DNA of 39,419 bases, taken from Williamsia sp. 1135. GTDB lineage: Bacteria; Actinomycetota; Actinomycetes; Mycobacteriales; Mycobacteriaceae. The stretch spans positions 1 to 39,419 of the forward strand of contig NZ_MJEI01000063.1 of the NCBI RefSeq assembly GCF_002095395.1, read 5' to 3'. Both the position numbers and the translations under genes were made by a program. The number at the start of each line of letters is the position of its first letter. Position 1 is the first letter of the stretch. Of this stretch, positions 30,857 through 39,419 are shown piece after piece. The notes beneath the pieces are model-generated. The model did not search any database. It was not told where the DNA came from and saw nothing but the letters and a program-made list of their open reading frames with translations.

Positions 30857-31022
30857 CCAACCGTCTTCGCGGCGACCCCGGAGTCTGCTAGAAACGTTTG
30901 CGCCTAAGGGCGAGAGCTGCACCGTTTGTCAGGATTCCAGCGACAGAATGCCAGGCGCATACTCTGCTCTCGCCGAGCAGATCTTCGTAGTTCTGCACAA
31001 TCGCCTAGGGCGCGCGGCGTTA

Positions 31023-33311
31023 TCACCTATGCCCAGTAGCCTGGGTTCGCTTGCCGCTCAGTAGCTGTCTGCCAGGCAGCCACCAGTTCCATCTGCCGAG
31101 TAGTCGCATCAGGGCAGGCACTAGAACGAGACGGATGACGATGGCATCGATGGCTACGGCGATGGCGAGGGCGAACCCGATTTGTTTGAGTTCAAGCATG
31201 TCGGCGCTCATGAAGCTGCCGAACACGACGATCATGATCGCCGCGGCGGCGGTGATGGGTCGTGCAGTATGGGTCAGTCCGGCTGCAACGGCGTATTGGT
31301 TGTCGCCGCTGGCAGTCCAAAACTCGCGAATTCGGCCAATGAGGAACACTTCGTAGTCCATGGACAGACCGAAGAGGACGGCGAACACCAGTGTGGGCAA
31401 ATAGGTTTGGATGAACCCCGGGCTGGTGAAGTCGAGGACGGATTCGCCGAGGCCCCATTGGAAGACCACGACTGTGATGCCGAGTGCCGCGCCGGTGGCC
31501 AAAAGGTTCATCACGATCGCTTTCAGGGGCAGTGCGATGCTGCGGAATGCGACGATCAGGAAGAGCAACGAGGTCGTCAGAACCAACCCGATGACCAGTG
31601 GCAGGCGTGCGGTCATTTCGCTGTCGAGGTCTACGAACTCTGCTGTGCTACCGCCGATGAGAATCTGGGCGTCAGGGGTCACAGTGGTTGCCTTCTTCCG
31701 TAGGTCGGCGACCAGGCGGGTGGCGTCTGCAGAGTCGAAGGGGACTGCCAGGATCAGTGAGGTTGTCAGGCCGCCGGTTCCGTCGATGGCGGGCCCGGCA
31801 GCGGCGATCCGCGGGTCCTCACTAGCCTGATCGAGGTATCTGGCGACTGCGGCTCGGCCGCCATCGGACAGTGGCTGGCCGGAAGGCCCAGTGGCTACGA
31901 CTTCGACCGGGGATAACGCACCGGGCGGAAAGTGTTCGGTAAGAGTCGTTGTCGCTCGACCGGACGGGGTGTTGGTCAGCGAGTTCGTACCCATGTCTAG
32001 TCCGTAGCTGATTCCGGTGAGTGGGAGCGCTGCGAGGACGAGGATCGCTGCGGCGGTGCCGCTGTAGAGGATGGGGCGTTCCATCATGCGGAAGGCCCAT
32101 CTGCCCCACCGCGTATCTGCTACGTCGTGCGCTTCGCTCGATAGTTCCGCGGGTTGCCACCGGCGTGGCAGCTGGCCACGGTTGATGGCCGGACCCAGCA
32201 CCCCGAGTAGCGCGGGCAACAGGCACAGCCCGACGACGAGCATCGCCGTCACGGCGGTGGCCACACCGATGGCTATGCCTCGAAAGATCGGGGCCGGGAT
32301 GACAGCAAGTGACACCAGAGAGATCATCACGATGATCCCGGAAGCCATGATCGTGCGCCCTGTGGTGGCCAGGGTCCGGCCGATCGCCTCGCCGATGGCC
32401 TGGTGATCTGAGCGGTCGGTGACTGCGCCGGCGTTGAGTTCTTCGCGGTAGCGGCTGACGATGAACATTGCGTAGTCGATGCCCACCCCGATACCGATCA
32501 TGGTGGCCATCGACATGGTCAGCGAATCGAACTCGGTGACGGCCGTCAGCGCAAACATCACTCCCGCGGTCACTAACAATCCGACCAGCGCTGTCACAAT
32601 CGGCACCACCGCAGCGGCCACCGCACCGAGCGCAACCACCAACAGCACCATGGCGACGGGAATGCCCAGCATTTCTGCGCGCTGTGCATCACTATTTTGG
32701 GCGGCGGTCGCATCGTTTTGCACGGGTGAGTAACCCGTCAACGCCACAGCGACGCTCCCCGTGTTCTGAGTTGTCAACGCTGTGTCGAGGCTGCGGGCCA
32801 CGTCTGCCCGTGCAGCCATGTTTCCGTTGATACCGACCAGGGCAATCGCTACGTCTCGGTCGCTCGGCGAGACCAATTGCCCTCGTGTGGCCGGGTCGTA
32901 CGGGTCCACGACCCGGCCGACCCCGTGCACCGCGCGCGCTACCGCGATCGATTGATCAACGACCCGACGAAATTGGGGGTCGTCGACCGCCATCCCGGCG
33001 CCGTCGAAAACTATGACATCTTGCTCGGCGCCGATCTGGGGAAAATGTTCACCCAGAACCACATCGACGCGGTCGGACTCAGAGCCCGCGATGCCGAAAT
33101 CCATGGCAGTCAAACGACTCTCCAAGGGCCCAAACGACAATGCACAGACAACAATCAGCAGCGACCATGCCATCAACACCGGCCACCGCCGCCGATTCAC
33201 CCATCTCCCCCAGCGCGACATCGCCGAACTGTTAGTGGGCCCCATGCCCCGGTCTGTACGAGCAGACCGATCGGCTGGCGTTGGCGACCCGCCCTCTGTG
33301 GCCGTAATCAT
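31023..33311 (-). CDS. MMPL-family RND transporter
   Basis: The 762-aa protein has the MMPL layout: twelve membrane helices in two halves, each preceded by a large extracytoplasmic loop. Family motifs are GIGVGIDYAMFIVSRYREELNAG and VLFGLSMDYEVFLIGRIREFW, each with the membrane-embedded Asp-Tyr pair used for proton coupling. The substrate may be a lipid, drug or metal complex; nothing here decides. ATG at 33311 (MITATEGG) is chosen; longer versions run into the divergent ArsR gene. It has no Shine-Dalgarno, which suggests a leaderless mRNA. It shares a promoter region with the CmtR-like gene, so it may belong to that regulon. Confidence 0.92.
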   Translation of the reverse strand: MITATEGGSPTPADRSARTDRGMGPTNSSAMSRWGRWVNRRRWPVLMAWSLLIVVCALSFGPLESRLTAMDFGIAGSESDRVDVVLGEHFPQIGAEQDVIVFDGAGMAVDDPQFRRVVDQSIAVARAVHGVGRVVDPYDPATRGQLVSPSDRDVAIALVGINGNMAARADVARSLDTALTTQNTGSVAVALTGYSPVQNDATAAQNSDAQRAEMLGIPVAMVLLVVALGAVAAAVVPIVTALVGLLVTAGVMFALTAVTEFDSLTMSMATMIGIGVGIDYAMFIVSRYREELNAGAVTDRSDHQAIGEAIGRTLATTGRTIMASGIIVMISLVSLAVIPAPIFRGIAIGVATAVTAMLVVGLCLLPALLGVLGPAINRGQLPRRWQPAELSSEAHDVADTRWGRWAFRMMERPILYSGTAAAILVLAALPLTGISYGLDMGTNSLTNTPSGRATTTLTEHFPPGALSPVEVVATGPSGQPLSDGGRAAVARYLDQASEDPRIAAAGPAIDGTGGLTTSLILAVPFDSADATRLVADLRKKATTVTPDAQILIGGSTAEFVDLDSEMTARLPLVIGLVLTTSLLFLIVAFRSIALPLKAIVMNLLATGAALGITVVVFQWGLGESVLDFTSPGFIQTYLPTLVFAVLFGLSMDYEVFLIGRIREFWTASGDNQYAVAAGLTHTARPITAAAAIMIVVFGSFMSADMLELKQIGFALAIAVAIDAIVIRLVLVPALMRLLGRWNWWLPGRQLLSGKRTQATGHR

Positions 33312-33332
33312 ATTTGAACGATAACATCGTGC

Positions 33333-33367
33333 TAAGGCGATGAATAGTCCTTTCAAACATCGCCTTA
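33333..33367. promoter_or_regulatory. Inverted repeat operator for the CmtR-like sensor
   Basis: TAAGGCGATG and CATCGCCTTA are perfectly complementary 10-bp arms, 15 bp apart, in the 74-bp gap between the divergent MMPL and cmtR-like genes. Extra half sites (AACATCG) lie on both sides. The position allows control of both genes. Confidence 0.7.
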
Positions 33368-33385
33368 TGTGGGTAACATCGCCGC

Positions 33386-33769
33386 ATGGCGATTGATGGT
33401 GATGGGTGTGTGGCTCCCGTGTCGGGCGAAGTCGTAGAACTGCGAGCGGCGGTGGCGCTGTTCCATAGCCTTTCGGACGCAACGCGTTTGGCCATCGTGC
33501 GGCATTTGGCCGGTGGAGAGGCCAGGGTGGCTGATCTGGTGGCCGCGCTCGGACTGGCTCAGTCGACTGTGTCGGCGCATGTGGCGTGCTTGCGTGACTG
33601 CGACCTGGTCCATGGCCGCCCGGAAGGCCGCCAGGTGTTTTATTCGTTGGCCCGTCCGGAACTGATGGATCTGTTGGCCTCTGCGGAGACTGTGCTGGCG
33701 GCTACGGGAAACGCAGTTGCGTTGTGTCCGAACTACGGCAACGGCTCTCAAGGTGATCGTGATGAGTGA
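33386..33769 (+). CDS. cmtR: ArsR-family metal sensor of CmtR type (Cd/Pb)
   Basis: The 127-aa winged-helix repressor has the ArsR HTH (ARVADLVAALGLAQSTVSAHVACLRDCDLV). The three CmtR ligands are in place: Cys68 and Cys72 in ACLRDC (equivalent to Cys57 and Cys61) and a tail Cys114 in ALCPNY (equivalent to Cys102). M. tuberculosis CmtR binds Cd(II) and Pb(II) at these sites. ATG at 33386 follows GTAACATCGCCGC without a clear Shine-Dalgarno. The gene overlaps the start of the ATPase gene by 8 bp, so the two form one operon. The divergent MMPL gene shares the operator region. Confidence 0.92.
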   Translation: MAIDGDGCVAPVSGEVVELRAAVALFHSLSDATRLAIVRHLAGGEARVADLVAALGLAQSTVSAHVACLRDCDLVHGRPEGRQVFYSLARPELMDLLASAETVLAATGNAVALCPNYGNGSQGDRDE

Positions 33770-35717
33770 TGCCTGTGGGTGTGCCCACGATGAACCCGGC
33801 GTCGACAACGGCGACGAGCACGCCGAACATTGGTGGCAGGTGAGCGAAATCAGGGCCGCGATGGTTGCCGCGGTGTTGCTTGCTGGCGCAGTGGTCGCCA
33901 GCCTGGTCGATGGTCCCCGGTACATCGAGCTGGGTTTGCAGGTGGGTGCGTTGATCATCGCCGGTTACACGTTTGCGCCGGCCACGGTGCGCCGACTAGC
34001 CCAGGGCAAGATCGGCGTGGGTACCTTAATGACCATTGCGGCCGTCGGTGCGGTGCTACTCGGCGAGGTCGGTGAGGCCGCCATGCTCGCTTTCCTTTTC
34101 GCGATCAGCGAAGGGCTTGAAGAATACGCAGTGACCCGGACTCGCCGCGGATTGCGGGCTCTGTTGTCGCTGGTACCCGAGACGGCCACGGTGCGGCGCG
34201 GCGACCGCGAGATCGTCGTCTCTCCCGCTGAACTCGGCGTCGGGGACACCATGATCGTCAAACCTGGTGAACGGCTGGCCACCGACGGCACCATCACCAT
34301 CGGGCAGACAGCGCTGGATACCTCAGCGATCACTGGCGAGTCGGTTCCCGTCGAGGCCGGCCCCGGCACTGAGGTGTTCGCCGGGTCCATTAATGGCACC
34401 GGTGTCCTCGAGGTCATGATCACCGCTGCTGCACAGGACAATTCACTGGCTAAGATCGTGCGAATTGTTGAGGCTGAGCAGTCGCGCAAAGGTCAGGCTC
34501 AGCGCCTGGCCGATAAGATCGCCCAACCCCTTGTGCCCTCGGTGATGGTTGCCGCCGCACTCATCGCCGCCGTCGGTAGTGTGCTCGGCGACCCGCGGAT
34601 ATGGATTGAACGGGCCCTGGTGGTGTTGGTAGCCGCCTCACCTTGCGCGCTGGCCATCGCCATCCCGGTGACCGTTGTCGCCGCGATTGGCGCTGCCTCC
34701 AAACTTGGTGTCCTGATCAAAGGAGGCGCCGCCCTTGAAGCGCTCGGACGGATCCGTACTGTCGCGCTCGACAAAACCGGCACCCTGACCCGCAATCAAC
34801 CCTCCGTCGTCGAGATAGCCACCACCGGTGGCGTGTCACGCACCGAGGTACTCACCGTCGCCGCAGCGCTGGAAGCGCGCAGCGAACATCCCCTGGCCCG
34901 GGCGATCCTGGCCGCCGCGACCGACCCGGTCAAATCCGCCGACAAGGTCGAGGCCGTCACCGGCGCCGGGCTCGCCGGATCCCTCGACGGGCGTCCTGTC
35001 CGGCTCGGACGACCGGGATGGATCGAGTCCGGCGCTTTGGCCGACGACATCGACCGTATGCAACGAGCAGGTGCCACCGCCGTACTCATCGAACGCGACG
35101 GCACCACCATCGGTGCCATCGCCGTGCGAGATGAACTCCGGCCCGAAGCACCCGCCGTGGTCGCCGGGCTACACCGCGACGGCTACTCCGTAGCCATGCT
35201 CACCGGTGACAACACCCGCACCGCCACCGCCCTGGCCGAACAAGCCGGCATCAACAATGTTCACGCCGATCTACGTCCCGAGGACAAAGCCCGCATCATC
35301 AACACCCTGCGCGCCCATCAACCCACCGCCATGGTGGGGGACGGCGTCAACGACGCTCCCGCGCTGGCCACCGCGGATCTGGGTATCGCCATGGGCGCCA
35401 TGGGCACCGACGTCGCGATCGAAACCGCAGACGTCGCCCTCATGGGCGAAGACCTCCGTCATCTACCCACCGCGCTGACCCACGCCCGTCGCTCACGCGC
35501 GATCATGCTGCAAAATGTGGCCCTCTCCCTAGCCATCATCACCGTCCTGATGCCCCTGGCCCTGTTCGGAGTCCTGGGCCTTGCCGCCGTCGTCCTCGTC
35601 CACGAAATCGCCGAAATCGCCGTCATCGGCAACGGAGTTCGAGCTGGGCGCACGGCGCGACTGCAACCGCCGGGCACCTCGACCACCGACCGCCCACGAG
35701 CAAAGACCCGCACATGA
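33762..35717 (+). CDS. P1B-type heavy metal ATPase with SPC motif (CtpG-like)
   Basis: The 651-aa pump has a short N terminus with possible ligands (CGCAHDE) and no HMA domain. The transmembrane metal site is ASPCALAIAIPVT, i.e. SPC in place of CPC. The catalytic motifs DKTGTLT, SEHPLARAIL and GDGVNDAPALATADLG are intact. SPC pumps with a CmtR regulator (CtpG type) export Cd or related divalent metals. ATG at 33762 has AAGGTG six bases upstream and overlaps the regulator by 8 bp. Its stop overlaps the lspA ATG. The metal is inferred from the sensor, not from the pump alone. Confidence 0.93.
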   Translation: MSDACGCAHDEPGVDNGDEHAEHWWQVSEIRAAMVAAVLLAGAVVASLVDGPRYIELGLQVGALIIAGYTFAPATVRRLAQGKIGVGTLMTIAAVGAVLLGEVGEAAMLAFLFAISEGLEEYAVTRTRRGLRALLSLVPETATVRRGDREIVVSPAELGVGDTMIVKPGERLATDGTITIGQTALDTSAITGESVPVEAGPGTEVFAGSINGTGVLEVMITAAAQDNSLAKIVRIVEAEQSRKGQAQRLADKIAQPLVPSVMVAAALIAAVGSVLGDPRIWIERALVVLVAASPCALAIAIPVTVVAAIGAASKLGVLIKGGAALEALGRIRTVALDKTGTLTRNQPSVVEIATTGGVSRTEVLTVAAALEARSEHPLARAILAAATDPVKSADKVEAVTGAGLAGSLDGRPVRLGRPGWIESGALADDIDRMQRAGATAVLIERDGTTIGAIAVRDELRPEAPAVVAGLHRDGYSVAMLTGDNTRTATALAEQAGINNVHADLRPEDKARIINTLRAHQPTAMVGDGVNDAPALATADLGIAMGAMGTDVAIETADVALMGEDLRHLPTALTHARRSRAIMLQNVALSLAIITVLMPLALFGVLGLAAVVLVHEIAEIAVIGNGVRAGRTARLQPPGTSTTDRPRAKTRT

Positions 35718-36247
35718 GCACCGAGAACAACGCCACCGGCCCTGACCAAACGACTGTCGCAGTGTTAGTTCGTCGGCGCCGGCGAGTTCTGTTCGCCGTC
35801 GCCGCCGCGCTGGCTGCCGTCGCGCTCGTCCTCGATCCCATCGCCCGCAGCACGCTCTCCGACGGCCGCACAATCGACCTCGGGTTGCTCCAGCTCAACC
35901 TCGCCTACAACACCGGTGTCGCTTTCAGCCTCGGCAATCAGCTGCCCACCGCCCTAATCCTCGCTCTCACCAGCCTGGTGACCCTGGGCCTTGCGATCTA
36001 TGCCTGGCGCACCGCACCGCAGCAACGAACTCTGCAGACCATCAGCTTCGCCGCCATCATCGCTGGGGCGACCGCCAACGTCATCGACCGTCTCCTCGAC
36101 GGCAAAGTCACCGACTACTTCCACACCGGGTGGTGGCCGACCTTCAACCTCGCCGACACCTACATCACCTGCGGCGCAGTCATACTGATCGTCACCGTCT
36201 TCCTCGAACCCGGCACCACCACCAGCAGCACCAGAAGCAGCAGCTGA
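35714..36247 (+). CDS. lspA: Signal peptidase II, plasmid-type, in heavy-metal operon
   Basis: The 177-aa aspartic protease has four hydrophobic segments. The catalytic dyad is Asp125 in ATANVIDRLLDGKVTDYF and Asp148 in FNLADTYITCG, together with the YNTGVAFSL motif. The start ATG overlaps the ATPase stop (ATGA). LspA processes lipoprotein signal peptides. Linkage of an lspA-like gene to a P1B ATPase is known in lead and cadmium operons (PbrC with PbrA in Cupriavidus), so it probably serves metal resistance here. It could also process the lipoproteins of the copper island. Confidence 0.93.
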   Translation: MSTENNATGPDQTTVAVLVRRRRRVLFAVAAALAAVALVLDPIARSTLSDGRTIDLGLLQLNLAYNTGVAFSLGNQLPTALILALTSLVTLGLAIYAWRTAPQQRTLQTISFAAIIAGATANVIDRLLDGKVTDYFHTGWWPTFNLADTYITCGAVILIVTVFLEPGTTTSSTRSSS

Positions 36248-36301
36248 GATACTCAACCAACGGACTGTCTGGTCGGTCAACGTGCCGGCCCCAGTGTGGG
36301 G

Positions 36302-37477
36302 TCAGCCTGCTTGCCCAGTGTTGTTCTGCCGGCGGATGAACTCAGCCATGCCGGGAACGGTGAATGCCACGACCCCGCGTTCGGGTGCCCAGATCAAGCC
36401 CTTCTTGATACAGGCGTCGCGGTGTGGCGCCACCGATTGCATGGAACTGCCCAGCGCTGTGGCGACCGCTGACGATCGCGGCTGATCAGTGCCACTGACA
36501 GCCATCGCGTGCAGGTATCGCCGTTCGGCCTCGGTCGCACGCAGCCACCGCGAGCTGTAAAAACCGGCGTCAAGAGAGGCGTGACCGGTGCTCACCGCAT
36601 CTTCGGCCTCGATCACATCGAACGGCGATGCTGTTGCTACGCGCCACAATTCGTATCCGAAGACCTGCAGAAAGTATGGATAACCGGCACTGGCAGTGAC
36701 CACATAGTCAGCGGCCTCGTCGGTGACGGCCTGCCCGAGCCGGGAAATCGGTGCAACGATCGCCGCCCGCGCCTCATCGCTCGATACCGGGCCGATGGTG
36801 CGATAGTCGAATTGCCGTTCAGCGTAGGACCGCGCATCCGCAAGCACCTGAGGCAGGTTCGGCAGACCCGCCCCAACCACGAAGAACGGCCACCCCCGCT
36901 GAGCGGCGCGGTGCTGGGTTGCCAGCAACACCTGCAGTAGCGGCGCCTCCAGCTCCTGCATCTCGTCGACAAACAGCCCGAATGCGCTGCCTTCTTTGCG
37001 GAGCTCCTCGCACAACTCTTCAACAAGATCTTCGAACTCGACCCCCAACGATGCAGGCGATGCGGGTGCGGCTTTCGACACGCTGACCCCGGTGCCGAAC
37101 GCTGTCGCCGACACTGAGAATTCCTCGGTCATCGTCCGTAGCCGGTCCACGATCGACCGGGCGAACGTTCGACGCCGAAGCGCGCGTGTGACGTCTTTGG
37201 AGATACGCCTGCGCAACGCTTCAGCGCCTTCTTGACTCGTCTGCGCTTCGACCTCGACGACAACCCAGTCGTGGCGCCGCGCCTGGTCGGCCATGGTTGC
37301 CAGCAACGTGGTCTTGCCGACTCCGCGCAGTCCCTGCAACATCAGCCCGCGGTCATACTGGCGTTGTTTGACCCGGGCGACGAGAAGATCAAACCGCTCC
37401 AGTTCCGGCGTGCGCCCCACCAGCTCAGGCGGGCGCGTACCGGAGCCGGGCGTAAAGGGATTGAGGCCAGATTCCAC
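36302..37477 (-). CDS. AAA/STAND-type ATPase, unknown role
   Basis: The 391-aa protein has Walker A GLRGVGKTTLL (about 48-58) and Walker B FGLFVDEMQEL. It also has a sensor-like region (FFVVGAGLPNLPQVL), an Arg-rich lid (RLGQAVTDEAADYVVTASAGYPYFLQVFGYELWR) and a C-terminal winged-helix-like part (ATALGSSMQSVAPHRDACIKKGLIWAPERGVVAFTVPGMAEFIRR). This is the layout of the ATPase_2/Orc1-Cdc6-like group. No effector domain is fused. GTG at 37477 has no Shine-Dalgarno; GATAGT eight bases upstream would fit a leaderless mRNA. It stands alone between lspA and the Mn transporter, so its partner is unclear. Defence or DNA maintenance are possible but unproven. Confidence 0.75.
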   Translation of the reverse strand: MESGLNPFTPGSGTRPPELVGRTPELERFDLLVARVKQRQYDRGLMLQGLRGVGKTTLLATMADQARRHDWVVVEVEAQTSQEGAEALRRRISKDVTRALRRRTFARSIVDRLRTMTEEFSVSATAFGTGVSVSKAAPASPASLGVEFEDLVEELCEELRKEGSAFGLFVDEMQELEAPLLQVLLATQHRAAQRGWPFFVVGAGLPNLPQVLADARSYAERQFDYRTIGPVSSDEARAAIVAPISRLGQAVTDEAADYVVTASAGYPYFLQVFGYELWRVATASPFDVIEAEDAVSTGHASLDAGFYSSRWLRATEAERRYLHAMAVSGTDQPRSSAVATALGSSMQSVAPHRDACIKKGLIWAPERGVVAFTVPGMAEFIRRQNNTGQAG

Positions 37478-37505
37478 CGCCGAACACTATCAAAAAGTAT
37501 ATGGG

Positions 37506-37528
37506 CGTATAGCACCACGCCTTATACG
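37506..37528. promoter_or_regulatory. Inverted repeat upstream of the orphan ATPase
   Basis: CGTATA and TATACG arms are 11 bp apart in the 210-bp gap between the divergent ATPase and mntH genes. They lie near the ATPase promoter and could be an operator. Confidence 0.3.
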
Positions 37529-37687
37529 AGCTGATACGGCTTTACACGTTGCTACCCGACGGCGCTCTGCGCACGCCGCACTGAGGCAAAATGCTCGCGC
37601 TCTCACTACCCGGACCCACAGATATCGGCAGCCCAAACTTTTTTCTTCGCATACCCGTACGCTGATCTGATCGAACGGCAGAAGGGC

Positions 37688-38938
37688 ATGGCGATGATGA
37701 CGGTCACAAACGGAGTACGGCCGCGTTTGCGGCGAGCCCGTTCGGGTTCGTTGCTGTTGGGACCAGCGTTTGTTGCTGCGATCGCTTACGTCGATCCCGG
37801 CAATGTCGCATCCAACGTCAGTGCCGGCGCTCAATTCGGGTATCTGCTGGTGTGGGTGATCGTCGCCGCGAATGTGATGGCGGGCCTGGTCCAGTACTTG
37901 TCGGCAAAACTCGGTGTGGTGACGGGCTTGTCGCTCCCGGAAGCAGTGCGCGAACGATCCTCACGAACGACACGGCTGGGATACTGGGTGCAGGCCGAGT
38001 TGGTGGCCATGGCCACCGACCTGGCCGAAGTGGTCGGCGGCGCCATCGCCTTGAACCTGTTGTTCGATCTGCCACTGCTGGTGGGCGGCATCATCACCGG
38101 TGTCGTGTCCATGGGGCTGCTGCTGGTTCAGGATCGACGCGGGCAGCGCCCATTCGAACGGGTGATCATTGGATTGCTGGCGGTCATCGCTATCGGGTTT
38201 GTGACCAGTGTGGTGGTGGAGCCACCCTCGCCGGCCGCGGCCGCGGCCGGCCTGATCCCCCGCTTCGAGGGCGCCGAAAGTGTGATGCTTGCCGCGGCCA
38301 TGCTCGGTGCCACCGTCATGCCACACGCGGTGTATCTACACTCAGGGCTGGTCCGAGATCGGCACGGCCGCAACGAACCCGGACCGTTTCGTCAGCGTTT
38401 GCTGAAGATCACCCGTGTCGATGTGTGCCTGGCGATGCTGGTCGCGGGCACGGTCAACATGTCGATGCTGTTGCTCGCGGCAACGACGCTGCAGGGCCGC
38501 GACGACGTCGACACCATCGAGGGCGCCCACCGCGCCATCGGTCAGACGTTGGGTCCGGTGGTGGCGCTGCTGTTCGCGCTAGGGCTGTTGGCGTCAGGTC
38601 TGGCATCGACCTCGGTCGGGGCCTACGCGGGTGCGATGATCATGGACGGTTTACTGCGTCGACGGATACCGATCGTCGTCCGGCGATTGGTCACGCTGAT
38701 TCCGGCGATCGCGATTTTGGCGGTGGGTATCGATCCCACCCGCGCATTGATCGTCTCGCAAGTAGTGCTCTCGTTCGGAATCCCCTTCGCGCTCATCCCG
38801 TTGGTGCGTTTGACCAGCGACCGCGCATTGATGGGCGCAGACATCAACCACCGCGTCACAACAGCGCTGGCGTGGCTGACCGCCGCAGTGATCATCGTCC
38901 TCAATGTGGCGTTGATCTACTTGACTGTGGCGGGGTGA
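37688..38938 (+). CDS. mntH: NRAMP-family divalent metal (Mn/Fe) transporter
   Basis: The 416-aa protein has about eleven membrane segments. The NRAMP metal-site motif DPGN lies at residues 36-39 (AYVDPGNVAS), and the second, MPHAVYLHS, supplies the Met and His-region ligands. It imports Mn(II) or Fe(II) with protons. ATG at 37688 has AGAAGGGC directly upstream. It begins 210 bp from the divergent ATPase gene. The reason for a Mn importer in a metal-export region may be replacement of enzyme metals under Cu or Cd stress; that is inference. No metalloregulator site is clear in its promoter. Confidence 0.94.
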   Translation: MAMMTVTNGVRPRLRRARSGSLLLGPAFVAAIAYVDPGNVASNVSAGAQFGYLLVWVIVAANVMAGLVQYLSAKLGVVTGLSLPEAVRERSSRTTRLGYWVQAELVAMATDLAEVVGGAIALNLLFDLPLLVGGIITGVVSMGLLLVQDRRGQRPFERVIIGLLAVIAIGFVTSVVVEPPSPAAAAAGLIPRFEGAESVMLAAAMLGATVMPHAVYLHSGLVRDRHGRNEPGPFRQRLLKITRVDVCLAMLVAGTVNMSMLLLAATTLQGRDDVDTIEGAHRAIGQTLGPVVALLFALGLLASGLASTSVGAYAGAMIMDGLLRRRIPIVVRRLVTLIPAIAILAVGIDPTRALIVSQVVLSFGIPFALIPLVRLTSDRALMGADINHRVTTALAWLTAAVIIVLNVALIYLTVAG

Positions 38939-39073
38939 GCGACCCAATGGTGGTACGTGGCTACGTCTTACCCGGGCTGCGCAGCGCCCACCAACACGCT
39001 GTCGCAGGAGGGGAATGTCACCCGCTACCAGCTCAGGCGATATGCCGAGTCCGGCGGCGCCAGCTGTGGTGCC

Positions 39074-39088
39074 TACCCTGAAAGGGTG
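39074..39088 (+). promoter_or_regulatory. Copper-type operator and -10 overlapping the copD-like start
   Basis: TACCCTGAAAGGGTG has the TACCC-N5-GGGT layout I recall for RicR operators. TACCCT can serve as the -10, and the GTG start codon lies at the predicted +1, so the mRNA would be leaderless. Confidence 0.4.
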
Positions 39089-39419
39089 AGTACGCCGAGC
39101 GCCGATTCGATCGACATCCGCCGTAGTGCCGCGGCGAGTATCGGTTGGGTGCTGGCCTGGGTTGCGGCCGCCGTTGCCATTGCTGTCACCGCCATCTCCG
39201 CGAGCAAGGCGCTGGATCTGGCCGGCGTCGGTGACCCCGGCGCGCTGACCCGCTACGGGCTGCCCACCGTGCAGACGATCGGTGAGATCGGTGCAGTGGT
39301 GGCCGTCGGTGGGGCGCTGTTCGCAGCGTTCTTCGTTCCGCCGCAATCCGACGGGGTTCTCGACGTCGGCGGGTACCGCGCAATCCGGTTCGCATCGGTG
39401 GGAGCGTTGGTCTGGGCGA
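39086..39419 (+). CDS. CopD/CtaG-like copper membrane protein, 3' end cut by window edge
   Basis: The first 111 codons are visible. They encode a hydrophobic segment (SIGWVLAWVAAAVAIAVTAIS), the loop ALDLAGVGDPGALTRYGLPTVQTIGEIGAVVAVGGALFAAFFVPP and then YRAIRFASVGALVWA. This is the beginning of the mycobacterial CopD plus cytochrome-c-oxidase-assembly fusion (Rv0102 type), which has a role in copper handling at the membrane. The C-terminal domains lie outside the window. GTG at 39086 coincides with the expected transcript start after TACCCT. Confidence 0.8.
   Translation, partial: MSTPSADSIDIRRSAAASIGWVLAWVAAAVAIAVTAISASKALDLAGVGDPGALTRYGLPTVQTIGEIGAVVAVGGALFAAFFVPPQSDGVLDVGGYRAIRFASVGALVWA

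Noticed and set aside
1-39419. CRISPR arrays, tRNA or rRNA genes
   Set aside because: No regularly spaced repeats and no tRNA or rRNA-like sequence noticed on reading both strands.

Overview
The window looks like accessory DNA of a mycobacterium or close relative (Mycobacterium/Mycolicibacterium type). The grounds are high GC, two Lsr2-type nucleoid proteins, a DUF4193 protein, an LdtMt2-like L,D-transpeptidase, a DUF6153/DUF305 copper cluster, CsoR and CmtR type metal sensors, and the start of a mycobacterial CopD/CtaG-type gene. Extra lsr2 genes, a toxin-antitoxin pair, dif-like Xer sites and stacked metal resistance suggest a large plasmid or genomic island. No replication, partition or conjugation gene is present, so this is inference.

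Layout. (1) 1-6.4 kb: a partial lsr2, DUF4193, an orphan IS3 OrfA-like HTH gene, a STAS anti-sigma antagonist, a second lsr2-like gene with a leaderless promoter, a large unrecognised exported protein and a small membrane protein. (2) 6.5-7.6 kb: a translationally coupled HTH/unknown/unknown operon. (3) 7.64-19.07 kb: three dif-like sites in the same orientation cut this stretch into two modules. The first (7.66-9.5 kb) holds a PIN-domain toxin, its HTH antitoxin and a third gene. The second (9.53-19.05 kb) holds an unusual amidase cluster on the minus strand: amiE, a Clp-type AAA+ amiB, tubulin/FtsZ-like protein 1, a 105-aa protein, tubulin/FtsZ-like protein 2, CbtB and CbtA (cobalt uptake type) and a sigma-factor-like protein. 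Downstream of these lie a MarR regulator and a divergent AmiC-like amide sensor. The amiC-like stop codon lies inside the third dif-like site. (4) 19.2-30.9 kb: a copper island with M23 peptidase, DUF6153, DUF305, L,D-transpeptidase, beta-propeller lipoprotein, CopZ-like, copper-binding-like exported protein, CopA (CPC ATPase), CopB (CPH ATPase), CsoR and a small membrane protein. Two identical 17-bp CsoR-type operators lie before copZ and copB, and a variant lies before the DUF6153 gene. (5) 31.0-33.3 kb: an MMPL transporter. (6) 33.4-36.2 kb: a CmtR-like sensor, an SPC-motif P1B ATPase and a signal peptidase II, arranged like Cd/Pb resistance operons. (7) 36.3-39.4 kb: an orphan AAA/STAND ATPase, an MntH-type Mn transporter and a 5' partial CopD-like gene.

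The strongest candidate for something undescribed is the amidase cluster. An aliphatic amidase and its Clp-like partner, known from Pseudomonas amiEB, sit in a tightly packed operon with two tubulin-superfamily proteins, one with a His-rich N terminus, and CbtAB. The whole cluster appears to be a cassette bounded by Xer sites.
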